Translations under genes and position numbers: made by a program
In this document: positions 39,476 through 48,460 of the stretch, one piece after another
Layout: each line of letters starts with the position of its first letter
Numbering within the stretch: position 1 is the stretch's first letter
The notes under the pieces: generated by a model
The model's database searches: none
What the model was told of the DNA's origin: nothing
The model's input: the letters and a program-made list of their open reading frames with translations, nothing else
Source of the DNA: Crenobacter caeni
GTDB taxonomy: Bacteria; Pseudomonadota; Gammaproteobacteria; Burkholderiales; Chromobacteriaceae
Reading direction: 5' to 3'
Length of the DNA stretch: 64,000 bases
Assembly: GCF_010435965.1 (NCBI RefSeq)
Contig: NZ_JAAGAA010000005.1
Span: forward strand, 186,001-250,000

Positions 39476-39934
39476 ATGGCGAACGTCGTATTTGACTCGA
39501 AAGAGGCGCTGCTGGCCGCCAGCGGCCGGCAACTGGGCGTCACCGGCTGGCTGGAGATCAGCCAGCAGCGCATCGACCTGTTCGCCGAGGCGACCGGGGA
39601 CCACCAGTGGATCCACGTCGACCCGGTGCGCGCCAAGGACGGGCCGTTCGGCAGCACCATCGCGCACGGCTATCTGACGCTGTCGCTGGCGAGCTGCTTT
39701 TTGCCGCAGCTGATCGAGATCCGCAACATGAAGATGGGGGTGAATGTGGGCTGCGACCGCGTGCGCTTCCCGGCGCCGGTGCCGGTCGGCTCGCGCCTGC
39801 GCGGCCGCGGCGAGGTGCTCAAGGTCGAGGAGGTCGGCGGCGGCGTGCAGGCGACCGTGCGCGTGACCATCGAGATCGACGGGCAGGACAAGCCCGGCTG
39901 CGTGGTCGACAAGATCAGCCGTTACTTTTTCTAG
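39476..39934 (+). CDS. MaoC-family (R)-specific enoyl-CoA hydratase
   Basis: This 152-residue single-hotdog hydratase has the catalytic D42 and H47 (GDHQWIHVDP) and GSTIAHGYLTLSL. It hydrates an enoyl-CoA to a 3-hydroxyacyl-CoA. The ATG at 39476 follows the SDR stop by two bases; an overlapping in-frame GTG at 39470 is possible. Together with its neighbours it would supply the hydration step of a side-chain or ring beta-oxidation cycle. Confidence 0.88.
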   Translation: MANVVFDSKEALLAASGRQLGVTGWLEISQQRIDLFAEATGDHQWIHVDPVRAKDGPFGSTIAHGYLTLSLASCFLPQLIEIRNMKMGVNVGCDRVRFPAPVPVGSRLRGRGEVLKVEEVGGGVQATVRVTIEIDGQDKPGCVVDKISRYFF

Positions 39935-39946
39935 CAGGAGATGAGC

Positions 39947-41152
39947 ATGCAGGAAGCTGTCATCGTATCCACCGCCCGCACCGCGATCGGCAAAGCCTAC
40001 CGCGGCGCGTTCAACGACACCGAAGCGCCGCTGCTCGCCGGCCACGTGATCCGCGCCGCCGTCGAGCGCGCCGGCGTCGCGCCGGCCGAGGTCGACGACG
40101 TGATCCTGGGCTGCGCCGCGCAGCAGGGCTCGCAGGGTTACACCATCGGGCGCCTGGCCGCCTATGTGGCCGGCTTGCCGGACAGCGTGCCGGGCATGGC
40201 GCTGGATCGCATGTGCGCGTCCGGCCTGATCGCGATCGCCAGCGCCGCCAAGGACATCATGGTCGGCGAGCGCGAGATCCTGGTCGCCGGCGGTGTCGAG
40301 TCGATCTCGCTGGTGCAGAACAAGCACAAGAACGCGTACCGCGCGCAGTCGCAGGCGGTGCTCGCCGCGTACCCGACCGCGTATATCCCGATGATCGAGA
40401 CCGCCGAGCTGGTGTCGCAACGCTACGGCGTCAGCCGCGCCGCACAGGACGCGTACGCGCTGCAAAGCCAGCTCAAGGTCGCCGCCGCGCAGCAGGCCGG
40501 GCTGTTCGACGACGAGATCGTGCCGATTGCCGTCGACAAGCAGCTGTTCGACAAGGAAGGCAACCCGACCGAAAAACAGCGGGTGACGCTCGCGCGCGAC
40601 GAGGGCGCGCGCGCCGACACCAGCGCCGAGAGCCTGGCCGCGTTGAAGCCGGTGTTCGCCGGCGGGCGCTGGGTCGCGCAGGGCGAATTCATCACCGCCG
40701 GCAACGCCTCGCAGCTGTCGGACGGCGCGTCGGCCTCGGTGCTGATGTCGAGCGACGCCGCGCGCGAACGGGGCCTCGCGCCGCTGGGCATCTACCGCGG
40801 GCTGGCGCTGGCCGGCTGCCGCGCCGACGAGATGGGCATCGGCCCGCTTTATGCCATCCCCAAACTGTTGGCACGGCACAACCTCAAGGTGTCCGACGTC
40901 GGCCTGTGGGAGATCAACGAGGCGTTCGCCTGCCAGGTACTGCACTGCCGTGACGCGCTTGGCATCCCGGATGCGCGGCTGAACGTCAACGGCGGCGCGA
41001 TCGCCGTCGGGCACCCGTTCGGGATGTCCGGTGCGCGGCTGGTCGGCACCGCGCTCTTGGAGGCGCGCCGCCGTGGCGAGCGTTTCGTCGTGGTGTCGAT
41101 GTGCATCGGCGGCGGCATGGGCGCGGCCGCGCTGTTCGAGACGCAAGCCTAA
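39947..41152 (+). CDS. Acetyl-CoA acyltransferase (thiolase), steroid degradation
   Basis: This 401-residue thiolase keeps all catalytic residues: Cys90 (LDRMCASGL), the His motif VGHPFGMSG and the second Cys in MCIGGGMG. It would cleave a 3-oxoacyl-CoA to release acetyl-CoA. The ATG at 39947 was preferred to 39941 because GCAGGAG ends directly at 39940, too close for the first. It ends the SDR-MaoC-thiolase unit and is followed by a terminator. The intact Cys distinguishes it from the aldolase at 29041. Confidence 0.9.
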   Translation: MQEAVIVSTARTAIGKAYRGAFNDTEAPLLAGHVIRAAVERAGVAPAEVDDVILGCAAQQGSQGYTIGRLAAYVAGLPDSVPGMALDRMCASGLIAIASAAKDIMVGEREILVAGGVESISLVQNKHKNAYRAQSQAVLAAYPTAYIPMIETAELVSQRYGVSRAAQDAYALQSQLKVAAAQQAGLFDDEIVPIAVDKQLFDKEGNPTEKQRVTLARDEGARADTSAESLAALKPVFAGGRWVAQGEFITAGNASQLSDGASASVLMSSDAARERGLAPLGIYRGLALAGCRADEMGIGPLYAIPKLLARHNLKVSDVGLWEINEAFACQVLHCRDALGIPDARLNVNGGAIAVGHPFGMSGARLVGTALLEARRRGERFVVVSMCIGGGMGAAALFETQA

Positions 41153-41174
41153 CTGTCGGACCGGAAAGGGGACG

Positions 41175-41201
41175 GGGCACCTGCCTGGCGGGTGCCCTTT
41201 T
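41175..41201 (+). terminator. Intrinsic terminator after the thiolase gene
   Basis: A 7-base stem (GGGCACC / GGTGCCC) with a 9-base loop is followed by TTTTGCTTTT. Confidence 0.8.
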
Positions 41202-41235
41202 GCTTTTGCGGTGCAACAAAGGGGCTCACCTGTTT

Positions 41236-41243
41236 GGACGATG
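41236..41243 (+). promoter_or_regulatory. GGACGATG motif upstream of the YCF48-RND unit
   Basis: TTTGGACGATGTAGGG lies 98 bases before the YCF48-like start (60 bases before the small ORF at 41304) and just after the thiolase terminator. Confidence 0.45.
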
Positions 41244-41303
41244 TAGGGGGTAGCGGCACTGGCCATGCTTGCAGCACAAATGAGAACCCAGAGGAGATCC
41301 GTG

Positions 41304-41357
41304 ATGCACGCCCTGACCCATGCCCAAATCCCGGAGCCGACATGCGTACGCTCGTAG
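41304..41357 (+). CDS. Possible 17-residue leader peptide overlapping the YCF48-like start
   Basis: An ATG with a strong ribosome-binding site (GAGGAG, 7 bases upstream) opens a 17-codon frame (MHALTHAQIPEPTCVRS) whose stop lies 13 bases inside the next gene. The larger gene's own ribosome-binding site is weaker. Ribosomes finishing this frame could restart on the nearby ATG at 41342. Purely sequence-based; it may be chance. Confidence 0.35.
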   Translation: MHALTHAQIPEPTCVRS

Positions 41358-42295
41358 GGCTCGCCGTCTCCGCCGCGGTCGCCGCCGCTTCGGTGTACGC
41401 GTTCTCGCCGCGTCCCTACCCGGAACAGGCGCCGACCCAGGTGCGCACCGACAGCATGCGCATCAACGATCTTGCCCTGGCCGGCAACCGGCTGGTCGCG
41501 GTCGGTGACCTGGGCTCGGTGTTCTACAGCAACGACGGCGGGGTGAGCTGGCAGGGCGCCCTGCTCGACCGCCCGTTCGACGTCGCGCTGACCGACGTGC
41601 ATTTTCGCGATGCCGCGCACGGCTGGGCCAGCGGCGGCGACGGGCGGGTCATGGCGACGCGCGACGGCGGCTTGTCCTGGACCACGCTGCGGGTGGAGAA
41701 GGACGTGTCCGAGCCGCTGATGGGGGTGTGGGCGTCGCCGGACGGCACCCTGTTCGCCTACGGCAGCTACGGGCGTTTTCTCGCGTCCAGCGACGGCGGC
41801 AAGGCCTGGCAGCAGCGCGACATCGGCGTCGAGGACTTTCACGTCAACGCGGTAGAGGGGGGGAGCGACGGTCGCGCGATGCTGGTCGGCGAGCAGGGCA
41901 TGGCGCTCAAGAGTGCCGACGGCGGCCAGCGCTGGCAGAAACTCGCGCCGTTCTACCACGGCTCGCTGTTCGGCGTGGCAAGGCTGGACGCCGACACCTG
42001 GCTTGCCTATGGCCTGCGCGGCAACGCCTACCTGACGCGCGACTTTGGCGCCTCCTGGCAGAAGCTGTCCGTGCCGATGCCGGTTTCGCTGTTCGGGCAC
42101 GCCCGCACGGCCGACGGCCGCGTGCTGGTGGTCGGTCAGGGCGGCAGCGTGTTCGAGCTGGACGCACCTGGCACCGGGCTGCGCCTTGTCAAGCGCACCG
42201 GGCCGCTGGCGCTGACCGGGGTTGCCGTGGCCGGCGGCGCACTGGTGGTGGCCGGCGAGACCGGCCTTAAGCGCATCGCGAAAGAGGACCAATAA
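41342..42295 (+). CDS. YCF48/BNR-like beta-propeller protein
   Basis: This 317-residue protein has an N-terminal signal anchor (LVGLAVSAAVAAASVYAFS) and repeated propeller blades with the pattern GxVxxSxDGGxSWQ (SVFYSNDGGVSWQ, RVMATRDGGLSWT, RFLASSDGGKAWQ, MALKSADGGQRWQ, YLTRDFGASWQ). YCF48 (HCF136) proteins assist membrane-complex assembly in phototrophs; homologues here sit beside RND permeases in steroid and other hydrophobic-compound loci. It should lie in the periplasm and may be an accessory of the RND protein, whose ATG follows one base after its stop. Confidence 0.86.
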   Translation: MRTLVGLAVSAAVAAASVYAFSPRPYPEQAPTQVRTDSMRINDLALAGNRLVAVGDLGSVFYSNDGGVSWQGALLDRPFDVALTDVHFRDAAHGWASGGDGRVMATRDGGLSWTTLRVEKDVSEPLMGVWASPDGTLFAYGSYGRFLASSDGGKAWQQRDIGVEDFHVNAVEGGSDGRAMLVGEQGMALKSADGGQRWQKLAPFYHGSLFGVARLDADTWLAYGLRGNAYLTRDFGASWQKLSVPMPVSLFGHARTADGRVLVVGQGGSVFELDAPGTGLRLVKRTGPLALTGVAVAGGALVVAGETGLKRIAKEDQ

Positions 42296-42296
42296 G

Positions 42297-44693
42297 ATGA
42301 ATCAAACCCACGACAGCCGTCTGCGCCGTTTCGTCGACGGCGTGGCCGAGCGGCTGATCCGCCACCGCAACACCCTGCTGATCCTGTTTTCTGCAGTCAC
42401 CCTCGCGCTCGCCTGGGGCGCGAGCCAGGCGCGGCTCGACCCGGGCTTCAACAAGCTGATCCCGCTGTCTCACCCGTACATGAAGACGCTGACCGACTAC
42501 GCGAACGTGTTCTCGGGGGCCAACCGCATCCTCGTCAACGTGCGCGTGAAGGGCGACGGCGACATCTACCAGAAGCCGTTCATGGACACGCTGCGCGCGG
42601 TGACCGACGAGGTGTTCTTCATCCCCGGCGTCAACCGTACCCGGGTCTCGTCGCTGTTCACGCCGTCGGTGCGCTACACCGAGGTGACCGAGGAGGGTTT
42701 CGTCAGCGACGTGGTGGTGCCGGCGCGTTTTTCCGCACAGCCCGACGAGCTGGCCGTGGTGCAGCGCAACGTCGCGCGTTCCGGCACCATCGGCCGCCTG
42801 GTCGCCAACGACCAGAAGGGCGCGCTGGTGCAGGCCGACCTGCAGGAAATCAACCCGGAGACCGGCAAGCCGGTCGATTACGCCGAGATCGCCGGCAAGC
42901 TCGAAGACATCCGCGCCAAATACTCCAGCGACGGGATCGAGATCAATATCGTCGGCTTCGCCAAGGTGGTCGGCGACGTGCAGGCGGCACTGGGCCAGGT
43001 GTTCATGTTCTTCGGCATCGCCTTCGCGATCACCGCGGTGCTGCTGTTCGCGTACAGCCGTTCGCTGAAGCTGACCGTCGTCGCGCTGTTGGTCGCCTTG
43101 CTGCCGGTGGTGTGGTTGGTCGGCCTGTTGCCGGCGTTCGGGCTGGGCATCGACCCGATGTCCATCCTGGTGCCGTTCCTGATCTTCTCGATCGGCGTGT
43201 CGCACGCGGTGCAGATGACCAACGCGTGGAAGCAGGAGGTGCTTGCCGGGCGTACTTCGCGCGAGGCGGCCATCGCGGCCTTCCGCAAGCTGTTCATCCC
43301 GGGTGCGGTCGCGTTGTTGACCAACGCGCTGGGCTTCATGGTCATCATGATGATCGACATCCAGATCGTGCGCGAACTGGGCATCACCGCCTGCCTGGGC
43401 GTGACGCTGATGATCCTGACCAACAAGGTATTCCTGCCCATCGTGCTGTCCTTCCTGAGGCTGGAGCGCGGTGCGCGCAGCAGTGCCGACAGCGACGCGC
43501 GCCACCCACTGTGGTGGAAGATCTCGGCGTTCGCGACGCCGGCACCGGCGCTTGTCGCCATTGTCGCGTCGCTCGCGGTGCTCGGCTGGGGCACGCTGGA
43601 GTCGCGCAAGCTCGAGGTCGGCGACATCGGCAGCGGGGTGCCCGAGTTGCGCGCCGAGTCGCGTTACAACCAGGACCATAACCGCATTGTGTCGACCTAC
43701 TCGATCGGGATGGATGTGTTGACCGCAGTGGTCGAGAGCAAGACCGGCGCCGAGGGCGGCGAGTGCCTCTCGCCGGCGCTGATGCAGGCGGTCAACCGCT
43801 TCGAGCACCGCATGAAGGGCGTCGCCGGCGTGCAGTCGGTGGTCAGCCTGCCCTCGGCAGCCAAGTTCACCATCGCCGGGCAGAACGAAGGCAACCCGCG
43901 CTGGGCGTTCATCCCGTCGACCGGCGACAGCCTGCGCCAGGGCGCGCGTGCGATGGACCCGCAGATGGGGCTGACCGTCGACGGTTGCGGCGCGATGCAG
44001 GTGCTCATCTACCTGCAGGATCACAAGGGGGCGACGCTCGCGCATGTGGGCAGCGAAATGAAGCGGCTGATCGCGGCCGACCACACGCCGGGCGTCACCT
44101 TCCGCATGGCCGGCGGCAGCGCCGGCGTCGCGCTGGCGACCAACGAGGCGGTCGAGCACGCCGAGGTGACCATGCTGCTGGCGATCTTCGGCGCGATCAC
44201 CCTGCTGTGCCTGCTGACCTTCCGCTCGTGGCGCGCGGTGCTGTGCATCATCGTGCCGCTCGCGCTGGTGTCCATCCTGTGCAACGCGCTGATGGCGCGC
44301 CTCGGGATCGGCCTGAAGGTGTCGACGCTGCCGGTGATCGCGCTGGGGGTCGGCGTCGGGGTCGACTACGGCATCTATCTTTTCGAGCGCATCGAGCACG
44401 AGATGCGGCTGCGTGGTCTGCCGCTGCGCGAAGCGTACTACGAGGCCCTGCGCCAGCGCGGGACTGCCGCGGTGTTCACCGCGCTGACCATGGCGCTGTC
44501 GGTCGGCACCTGGGCGTTCTCCTCGCTGAAGTTCCAGGCCGACATGGGCGTGCTGCTCGCGTTCATGTTCTTCGTCAACGTGTTGGGCGCGATCACCCTG
44601 GCGCCGGCGCTCGCGTACTGGCTGAACCTGTCGGTCTGGCAGCGCCAGGGCGAGCGCGTCCTGCAGGGCGAGGCAAGCCGGCAGGCGGCCTGA
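42297..44693 (+). CDS. RND-superfamily (MMPL-type) permease, candidate steroid transporter
   Basis: This 798-residue inner-membrane protein has the RND layout: one N-terminal membrane helix (about 25-42), a periplasmic domain, five or more helices (about 235-410), a second periplasmic domain and a C-terminal helix bundle (about 620-780; IALGVGVGVDYGIYLFERIE). It resembles HpnN/MMPL-type hydrophobe transporters more than the three-part drug efflux pumps, and no membrane-fusion protein is nearby. It is translated together with the YCF48-like protein. Transport direction and substrate are not determined by the sequence; context suggests steroids. Confidence 0.88.
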   Translation: MNQTHDSRLRRFVDGVAERLIRHRNTLLILFSAVTLALAWGASQARLDPGFNKLIPLSHPYMKTLTDYANVFSGANRILVNVRVKGDGDIYQKPFMDTLRAVTDEVFFIPGVNRTRVSSLFTPSVRYTEVTEEGFVSDVVVPARFSAQPDELAVVQRNVARSGTIGRLVANDQKGALVQADLQEINPETGKPVDYAEIAGKLEDIRAKYSSDGIEINIVGFAKVVGDVQAALGQVFMFFGIAFAITAVLLFAYSRSLKLTVVALLVALLPVVWLVGLLPAFGLGIDPMSILVPFLIFSIGVSHAVQMTNAWKQEVLAGRTSREAAIAAFRKLFIPGAVALLTNALGFMVIMMIDIQIVRELGITACLGVTLMILTNKVFLPIVLSFLRLERGARSSADSDARHPLWWKISAFATPAPALVAIVASLAVLGWGTLESRKLEVGDIGSGVPELRAESRYNQDHNRIVSTYSIGMDVLTAVVESKTGAEGGECLSPALMQAVNRFEHRMKGVAGVQSVVSLPSAAKFTIAGQNEGNPRWAFIPSTGDSLRQGARAMDPQMGLTVDGCGAMQVLIYLQDHKGATLAHVGSEMKRLIAADHTPGVTFRMAGGSAGVALATNEAVEHAEVTMLLAIFGAITLLCLLTFRSWRAVLCIIVPLALVSILCNALMARLGIGLKVSTLPVIALGVGVGVDYGIYLFERIEHEMRLRGLPLREAYYEALRQRGTAAVFTALTMALSVGTWAFSSLKFQADMGVLLAFMFFVNVLGAITLAPALAYWLNLSVWQRQGERVLQGEASRQAA

Positions 44694-44701
44694 ACCGGCC
44701 G

Positions 44702-44730
44702 TTGACGCCAAGATTTACAAATGGCATAAA
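44702..44730 (+). promoter_or_regulatory. Sigma70-like promoter of the LuxR-type regulator
   Basis: TTGACG (44702-44707), a 17-base spacer, and CATAAA (44725-44730) resemble -35 and -10 hexamers. It is one of the few near-consensus promoters in the island, consistent with constitutive low-level expression of the regulator. Confidence 0.5.
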
Positions 44731-44809
44731 CTGTTTTACGGCGGGTCGTGCATGGCATGGCCCGCCGCCAGGGCCCGTCAGAGGCCGAGCAAGCTACAAA
44801 GGAAACAGC

Positions 44810-44875
44810 ATGCCCTACCACCCCACGATGTCCTTGCCCTCAGCTGATTCGCACGGAGGGCTTTCCGATGAGTGA
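44810..44875 (+). CDS. Possible 21-residue leader peptide overlapping the regulator start
   Basis: An ATG preceded by AAAGGA opens a 21-codon frame (MPYHPTMSLPSADSHGG, then LSDE) ending at 44875, eight bases past the regulator's ATG at 44868. It repeats the arrangement seen before the YCF48-like gene. A CCACGATG resembling the island motif lies inside it. It may couple translation or be chance. Confidence 0.35.
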   Translation: MPYHPTMSLPSADSHGGLSDE

Positions 44876-46037
44876 AGCACTGGCCACCCGCGTCAGCCTT
44901 GCCGAGTTCAGCCACGCGCTGGGCACCCTCTACGAGACCGCGTACGAACCGTCGAACTGGCAGCGCGCGGTCGATACCCTGCGCGAAGTGTTCCGCGCGA
45001 ATTTCGTCACCCTGATCGTCCGTCCCGAGAGCGACAGCGACGTCGGCAACATGATCACCGCCGGCAAGGTGTTCGAGTCGCGTCACGAAAAGCGCGTGCA
45101 GTACAACTACCCGAGCCCCTTCGTCGACCTGGTCAGCGACCGGGTGTACACCATCGGCGACCTGATGGGCGAGAGCGAATGGCGCGCGTCGCCTTTTTAC
45201 CAGCATTTTTGCGGACCGTACGGCGTGTTCCACGTGATGGCGGCGGACATCCGCACGCTGGACGACGGCGAATTCAAGATCCGCGTGACGCGCGACGAGG
45301 ACGCGGACGCGTTCGACGAGGCCGACCGTCAGCTGCTCGCGCTGCTGCTACCGCACCTCAAGCGCACGCTGAACCTGCAGACCCGCATGTACGCGAACGA
45401 GTCGGTCGGCCTGCTCTACAGCGAGGCGGTGTCGCGGATGATGGTCGCGACCATCGTGCTCGACGAGAAGGCGCAAATTCTCGAGCAGAACCAGATCGCG
45501 CGCACGCTGCTCTCCGAGGGCGACGGGCTCAAGCGTACGCAGGGGCGGCTGGAGGCGTCGTACCCGGGCGACAACCGTGCGCTGCAGGCGCTGATCAAGG
45601 ACAGCCTGGCGCGTTCGGCCGGCGAGAAGCCGGAGAGCGACCCGACCATCGCCGAGGCCCTGTCGCTCGCGCGGCCGTCCGGGCGGGTCAGCCTTGGCGT
45701 CGTCGTCAAGGCGGTGCCGCCGAACGACTGGGTGTCCGGCCGCCAGCGCCCGGCGGCGATTGTCTATATCCGCGACGCCGAGCAGAAGAGCCAGGCGCCG
45801 CTCAAAGTCACCCAGAAGCTGTTCGGGCTGACCCAGGCCGAGTCGCAGCTGGCGGTGCATCTCGCCAACGGGCTGTCGCTGGAAGAGGCGGCCGAGGAAC
45901 TCGGCATCCGCCACAACACGGCGCGCGCGCACCTGCGCTCGATCTTCTCCAAGACCGGCGTGCGCCGGCAGACCGAACTCGTGCGCATCATGCTCAACAG
46001 CGTGAGCGCCTTGGGCCAGCAGGTCGGCTCGAATTGA
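44868..46037 (+). CDS. LuxR-family transcriptional regulator, TesR-like
   Basis: This 389-residue protein has a long N-terminal region without a recognisable autoinducer or receiver domain (a PAS-like fold is possible) and a C-terminal LuxR/GerE helix-turn-helix (about 318-376; LTQAESQLAVHLANGLS, HNTARAHLRSIFSKTG). In Comamonas testosteroni the LuxR-type TesR activates the tes genes, and this gene has the size and setting of such a regulator. GGAGGG sets the ATG at 44868. It is the prime candidate to bind the repeated GGACGAT(G/T) motif; that is inference. Confidence 0.82.
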   Translation: MSEALATRVSLAEFSHALGTLYETAYEPSNWQRAVDTLREVFRANFVTLIVRPESDSDVGNMITAGKVFESRHEKRVQYNYPSPFVDLVSDRVYTIGDLMGESEWRASPFYQHFCGPYGVFHVMAADIRTLDDGEFKIRVTRDEDADAFDEADRQLLALLLPHLKRTLNLQTRMYANESVGLLYSEAVSRMMVATIVLDEKAQILEQNQIARTLLSEGDGLKRTQGRLEASYPGDNRALQALIKDSLARSAGEKPESDPTIAEALSLARPSGRVSLGVVVKAVPPNDWVSGRQRPAAIVYIRDAEQKSQAPLKVTQKLFGLTQAESQLAVHLANGLSLEEAAEELGIRHNTARAHLRSIFSKTGVRRQTELVRIMLNSVSALGQQVGSN

Positions 46038-46055
46038 GCCGGCTGCGGATGTAGC

Positions 46056-46090
46056 AATGCCCCGTGCATCGCGCGGGGCATTGTCGTTTC
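46056..46090. terminator. Bidirectional terminator between converging genes
   Basis: A perfect 9-base stem (AATGCCCCG / CGGGGCATT) separates the LuxR-type gene from the converging SDR gene. The A/T bases at the stem ends can serve as a short T tract on either strand. Confidence 0.7.
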
Positions 46091-46113
46091 GGGCCGCCGC
46101 AGGCTTGCTCAGG

Positions 46114-46953
46114 CTAGCGCGGCACGGCGCGGCCGCTGTCGTCCAGCCGGTAGTCGGGCACCTGTACCGTGCGCTTTTGCAGTGCGCCGCCCACATCGCC
46201 TTCTGCCAGCATCAGGATCACCGCTGCCGGTAGCGCCGGGTCGGCCGCGCCCAGGCGGCGCGCGAGCTCGCCGTTGTCACCAATCGTCGCCTTCAGCGCT
46301 TCGGTGGCGACGACGCCGGGGTTGACCGTGTACGCGCGTACGCCCGACCCCTGGTGCTCCGTCGCGATCACGCCGGCCATGCGCGAGAACGCGCCCTTGC
46401 CCGCACCGTAGGCGTAGCCCCAGCCGCCCTTGGCGGCCGGCAGCGGCGGGTCGGTCTCGCCTGCGCCGGAGGTGACGTTGACGATCACGCCAGCGCCCTG
46501 CGCAAGCATCCTCTCCAGCGCGCGGCGGGTCAGCCGGAAGGGCGCCTGCACGTAGCCCGTGAATACCCGCTGCAATTCCCCGTCGTCGATCTCGAGGAAG
46601 GCCGCGTTCAGCGAGGCGCTCTGGTAGATCGCGTTGTTGATGAGCGCGTCGATGCGGCCGAAGCGCGCGAGCACCGCGTCCAGTGCGGCGTCGACCGAAG
46701 CGATATCCAGCAGGTCCATGGGCACGGCGAGCACTTCGCCGCCGGCCGCCTCGATCGCGTGCGCGGTTTCGGCGAGCGAGCCGGCGAGCGGTGTGCCGTC
46801 GCGCGTGGCAAGCTGATGCGCGTGCCGCTCGCCAGAGTTTTGCGTGCGCGCGGCGATGGCGACGCGCCAGCCTGCGCGGGCAAACGCAAGCGCGGTCGCG
46901 CGGCCGATGCCGCGGCTCGCGCCGGTGACGAGCACCACCGGTGCGCCGCTCAT
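46114..46953 (-). CDS. Short-chain dehydrogenase/reductase
   Basis: This 279-residue SDR has TGASRGIG, NNAIYQS (in place of NNAG) and a Y-x3-K site (YAYGAGKGAF). An insert near residues 40-65 (QNSGERHAHQLATRDG) separates it from standard family members. The ATG overlaps the stop of the aldehyde dehydrogenase (ATGA), so the two are cotranslated. It may act on the alcohol/aldehyde pair that the dehydrogenase finishes to an acid, but the substrate is not known. Confidence 0.84.
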   Translation of the reverse strand: MSGAPVVLVTGASRGIGRATALAFARAGWRVAIAARTQNSGERHAHQLATRDGTPLAGSLAETAHAIEAAGGEVLAVPMDLLDIASVDAALDAVLARFGRIDALINNAIYQSASLNAAFLEIDDGELQRVFTGYVQAPFRLTRRALERMLAQGAGVIVNVTSGAGETDPPLPAAKGGWGYAYGAGKGAFSRMAGVIATEHQGSGVRAYTVNPGVVATEALKATIGDNGELARRLGAADPALPAAVILMLAEGDVGGALQKRTVQVPDYRLDDSGRAVPR

Positions 46954-48383
46954 TGGCCGACCCACTTGCGGATCTTGGCCGTCAGATCGGCCGGGTAGGG
47001 TGGCAGCGTCCCCATCTTCTGCCGCGGGTCGAACCAGCCGGCACGGTAGACGGTGCGCAGGTGAGAGAATTCGTTGAAGCCCTCGCGGCCGTGGTAGCGG
47101 CCCATGCCGGAGGCGCCGACGCCGCCGAACGGCGCGTCCTGCAGCGCGGCGTGCATCAGCACGTCGTTGACGGCGACCCCGCCGGACAGGGTGTGGTCGA
47201 GCACGTAGCGCTCTTCGGCCTTGTCGTTGCCGAAGTAGTAGAGCGCGAGCGGGCGCGGCCGCGCGTTGATGTCGGCGACCGCGTCCTTCACGTTGCGGTA
47301 GGTCAGCACGATCAGCGCCGGGCCGAAGATTTCTTCCTGCATGACCTTGAGCGTGGGCGAGGGGTTGACCAGCAGCGCCATCGGCAGGCGGCGGCTGCCG
47401 TCGGCCGGCGCCTCGCCGGCGAGCTCGACGCGGGTGCCGGCGGCGCGCGCTTCGTCGATATAGCCCTGTACCCGCTCGAAGTGGCGCGCGTTGACGACCT
47501 GGGTGACGTCGGCGTTGCCTTCGATTGACGGGAACTGGCGCTGGAACACCGCCTTCAGCGCGTTAACCAGCGCGTCGGCGCGCGCCTCGTCGACGTAGAC
47601 GATGTCGGGCGACACGCAGATCTGGCCGGAATTGCTCGCCTTGCCCACCGCCAGCCGTTCGGCGGCGCGCGCGATGTCGGCGCTCTTGCCGACGATCACC
47701 GGCGACTTGCCACCGAGCTCCAGCGTGACCGGGACCAGGTTCTCGCTGGCGTTCTGCATCACCTTCTTGCCGATCGCGGTCGAGCCGGTGAACACCAGGT
47801 GGTCCAGCGGCAGGCGGGACAGCGCGTCGGCGACCTCCGGCCCGCCCTCGACCACCGCGACCTCGTCGGGGCTGAAGAACTCGGCGATGCCGGTGGCGAA
47901 CGCGTGCGCAGTGCGCGGGGTGATCTCGGAGGGTTTCACGATCGCGCGGTTGCCGGCGGCGAGCACGTAGGCGAGCGGGCTCGCCAGCGTGAACACCGGC
48001 GCGTTCCAGGTGCCGATGATGCCGACCACACCCTTGGGCTCGTAACGCAACTCGGTCTTCTGGCCGAACAAGGAAAACGGGAACAGGCCGGCGCGCCGCT
48101 CGGTCTTCATCCAGCGCGGCACCATCTTGCGGCAGTGCTTGGCCGACATGATTGGCGCGAGCACGTCGTTCATCATCGAGAAGCCCGGGTGGCGGCCACC
48201 GAAGTCCGCGTCCTGCGCGCGGGCGAGCGCGTCGGCGTGTTTCTTCAGCATCGCCTCGAGTCGGGCGAGCCGGTCGCGGCGGACCGCGGCGCTGACCGCG
48301 CCCTCGGCGGTGAAGGCCGCGCGCTGCCTTTGCAGGATTTGCGCGAGCGGTGGGGTGGCCAGCTGGCCGACGTGCGCGTTCAT
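46950..48383 (-). CDS. Aldehyde dehydrogenase (coniferyl-aldehyde DH subfamily), possible steroid aldehyde DH
   Basis: This 477-residue enzyme oxidises an aldehyde to a carboxylate with NAD(P)+. The catalytic Cys lies in SGQICVSPD and the Glu in LELGGKSP; FTGSTAIGKKV is the cofactor loop. It is closest in pattern to coniferyl-aldehyde dehydrogenases. Bile-acid degraders of the Pseudomonas type use an aldehyde dehydrogenase (Sad) to oxidise the C22 aldehyde made by a side-chain aldolase; since an aldolase is encoded at 29041, that role is plausible here. GGGAGA precedes the ATG. Confidence 0.87.
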   Translation of the reverse strand: MNAHVGQLATPPLAQILQRQRAAFTAEGAVSAAVRRDRLARLEAMLKKHADALARAQDADFGGRHPGFSMMNDVLAPIMSAKHCRKMVPRWMKTERRAGLFPFSLFGQKTELRYEPKGVVGIIGTWNAPVFTLASPLAYVLAAGNRAIVKPSEITPRTAHAFATGIAEFFSPDEVAVVEGGPEVADALSRLPLDHLVFTGSTAIGKKVMQNASENLVPVTLELGGKSPVIVGKSADIARAAERLAVGKASNSGQICVSPDIVYVDEARADALVNALKAVFQRQFPSIEGNADVTQVVNARHFERVQGYIDEARAAGTRVELAGEAPADGSRRLPMALLVNPSPTLKVMQEEIFGPALIVLTYRNVKDAVADINARPRPLALYYFGNDKAEERYVLDHTLSGGVAVNDVLMHAALQDAPFGGVGASGMGRYHGREGFNEFSHLRTVYRAGWFDPRQKMGTLPPYPADLTAKIRKWVGQ

Positions 48384-48460
48384 CGTGGTTGTCTCCCTTT
48401 TTGATATTCGCCGGCCTGAGCCTGGTCAGGGCACACGCTAGGGGGGCGAGCACGCGCGGG

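Noticed and set aside
39428-42292. A 954-codon minus-strand open frame across the MaoC, thiolase and YCF48-like genes
   Set aside because: It spans several genuine plus-strand genes and the terminator at 41175; no recognisable protein.
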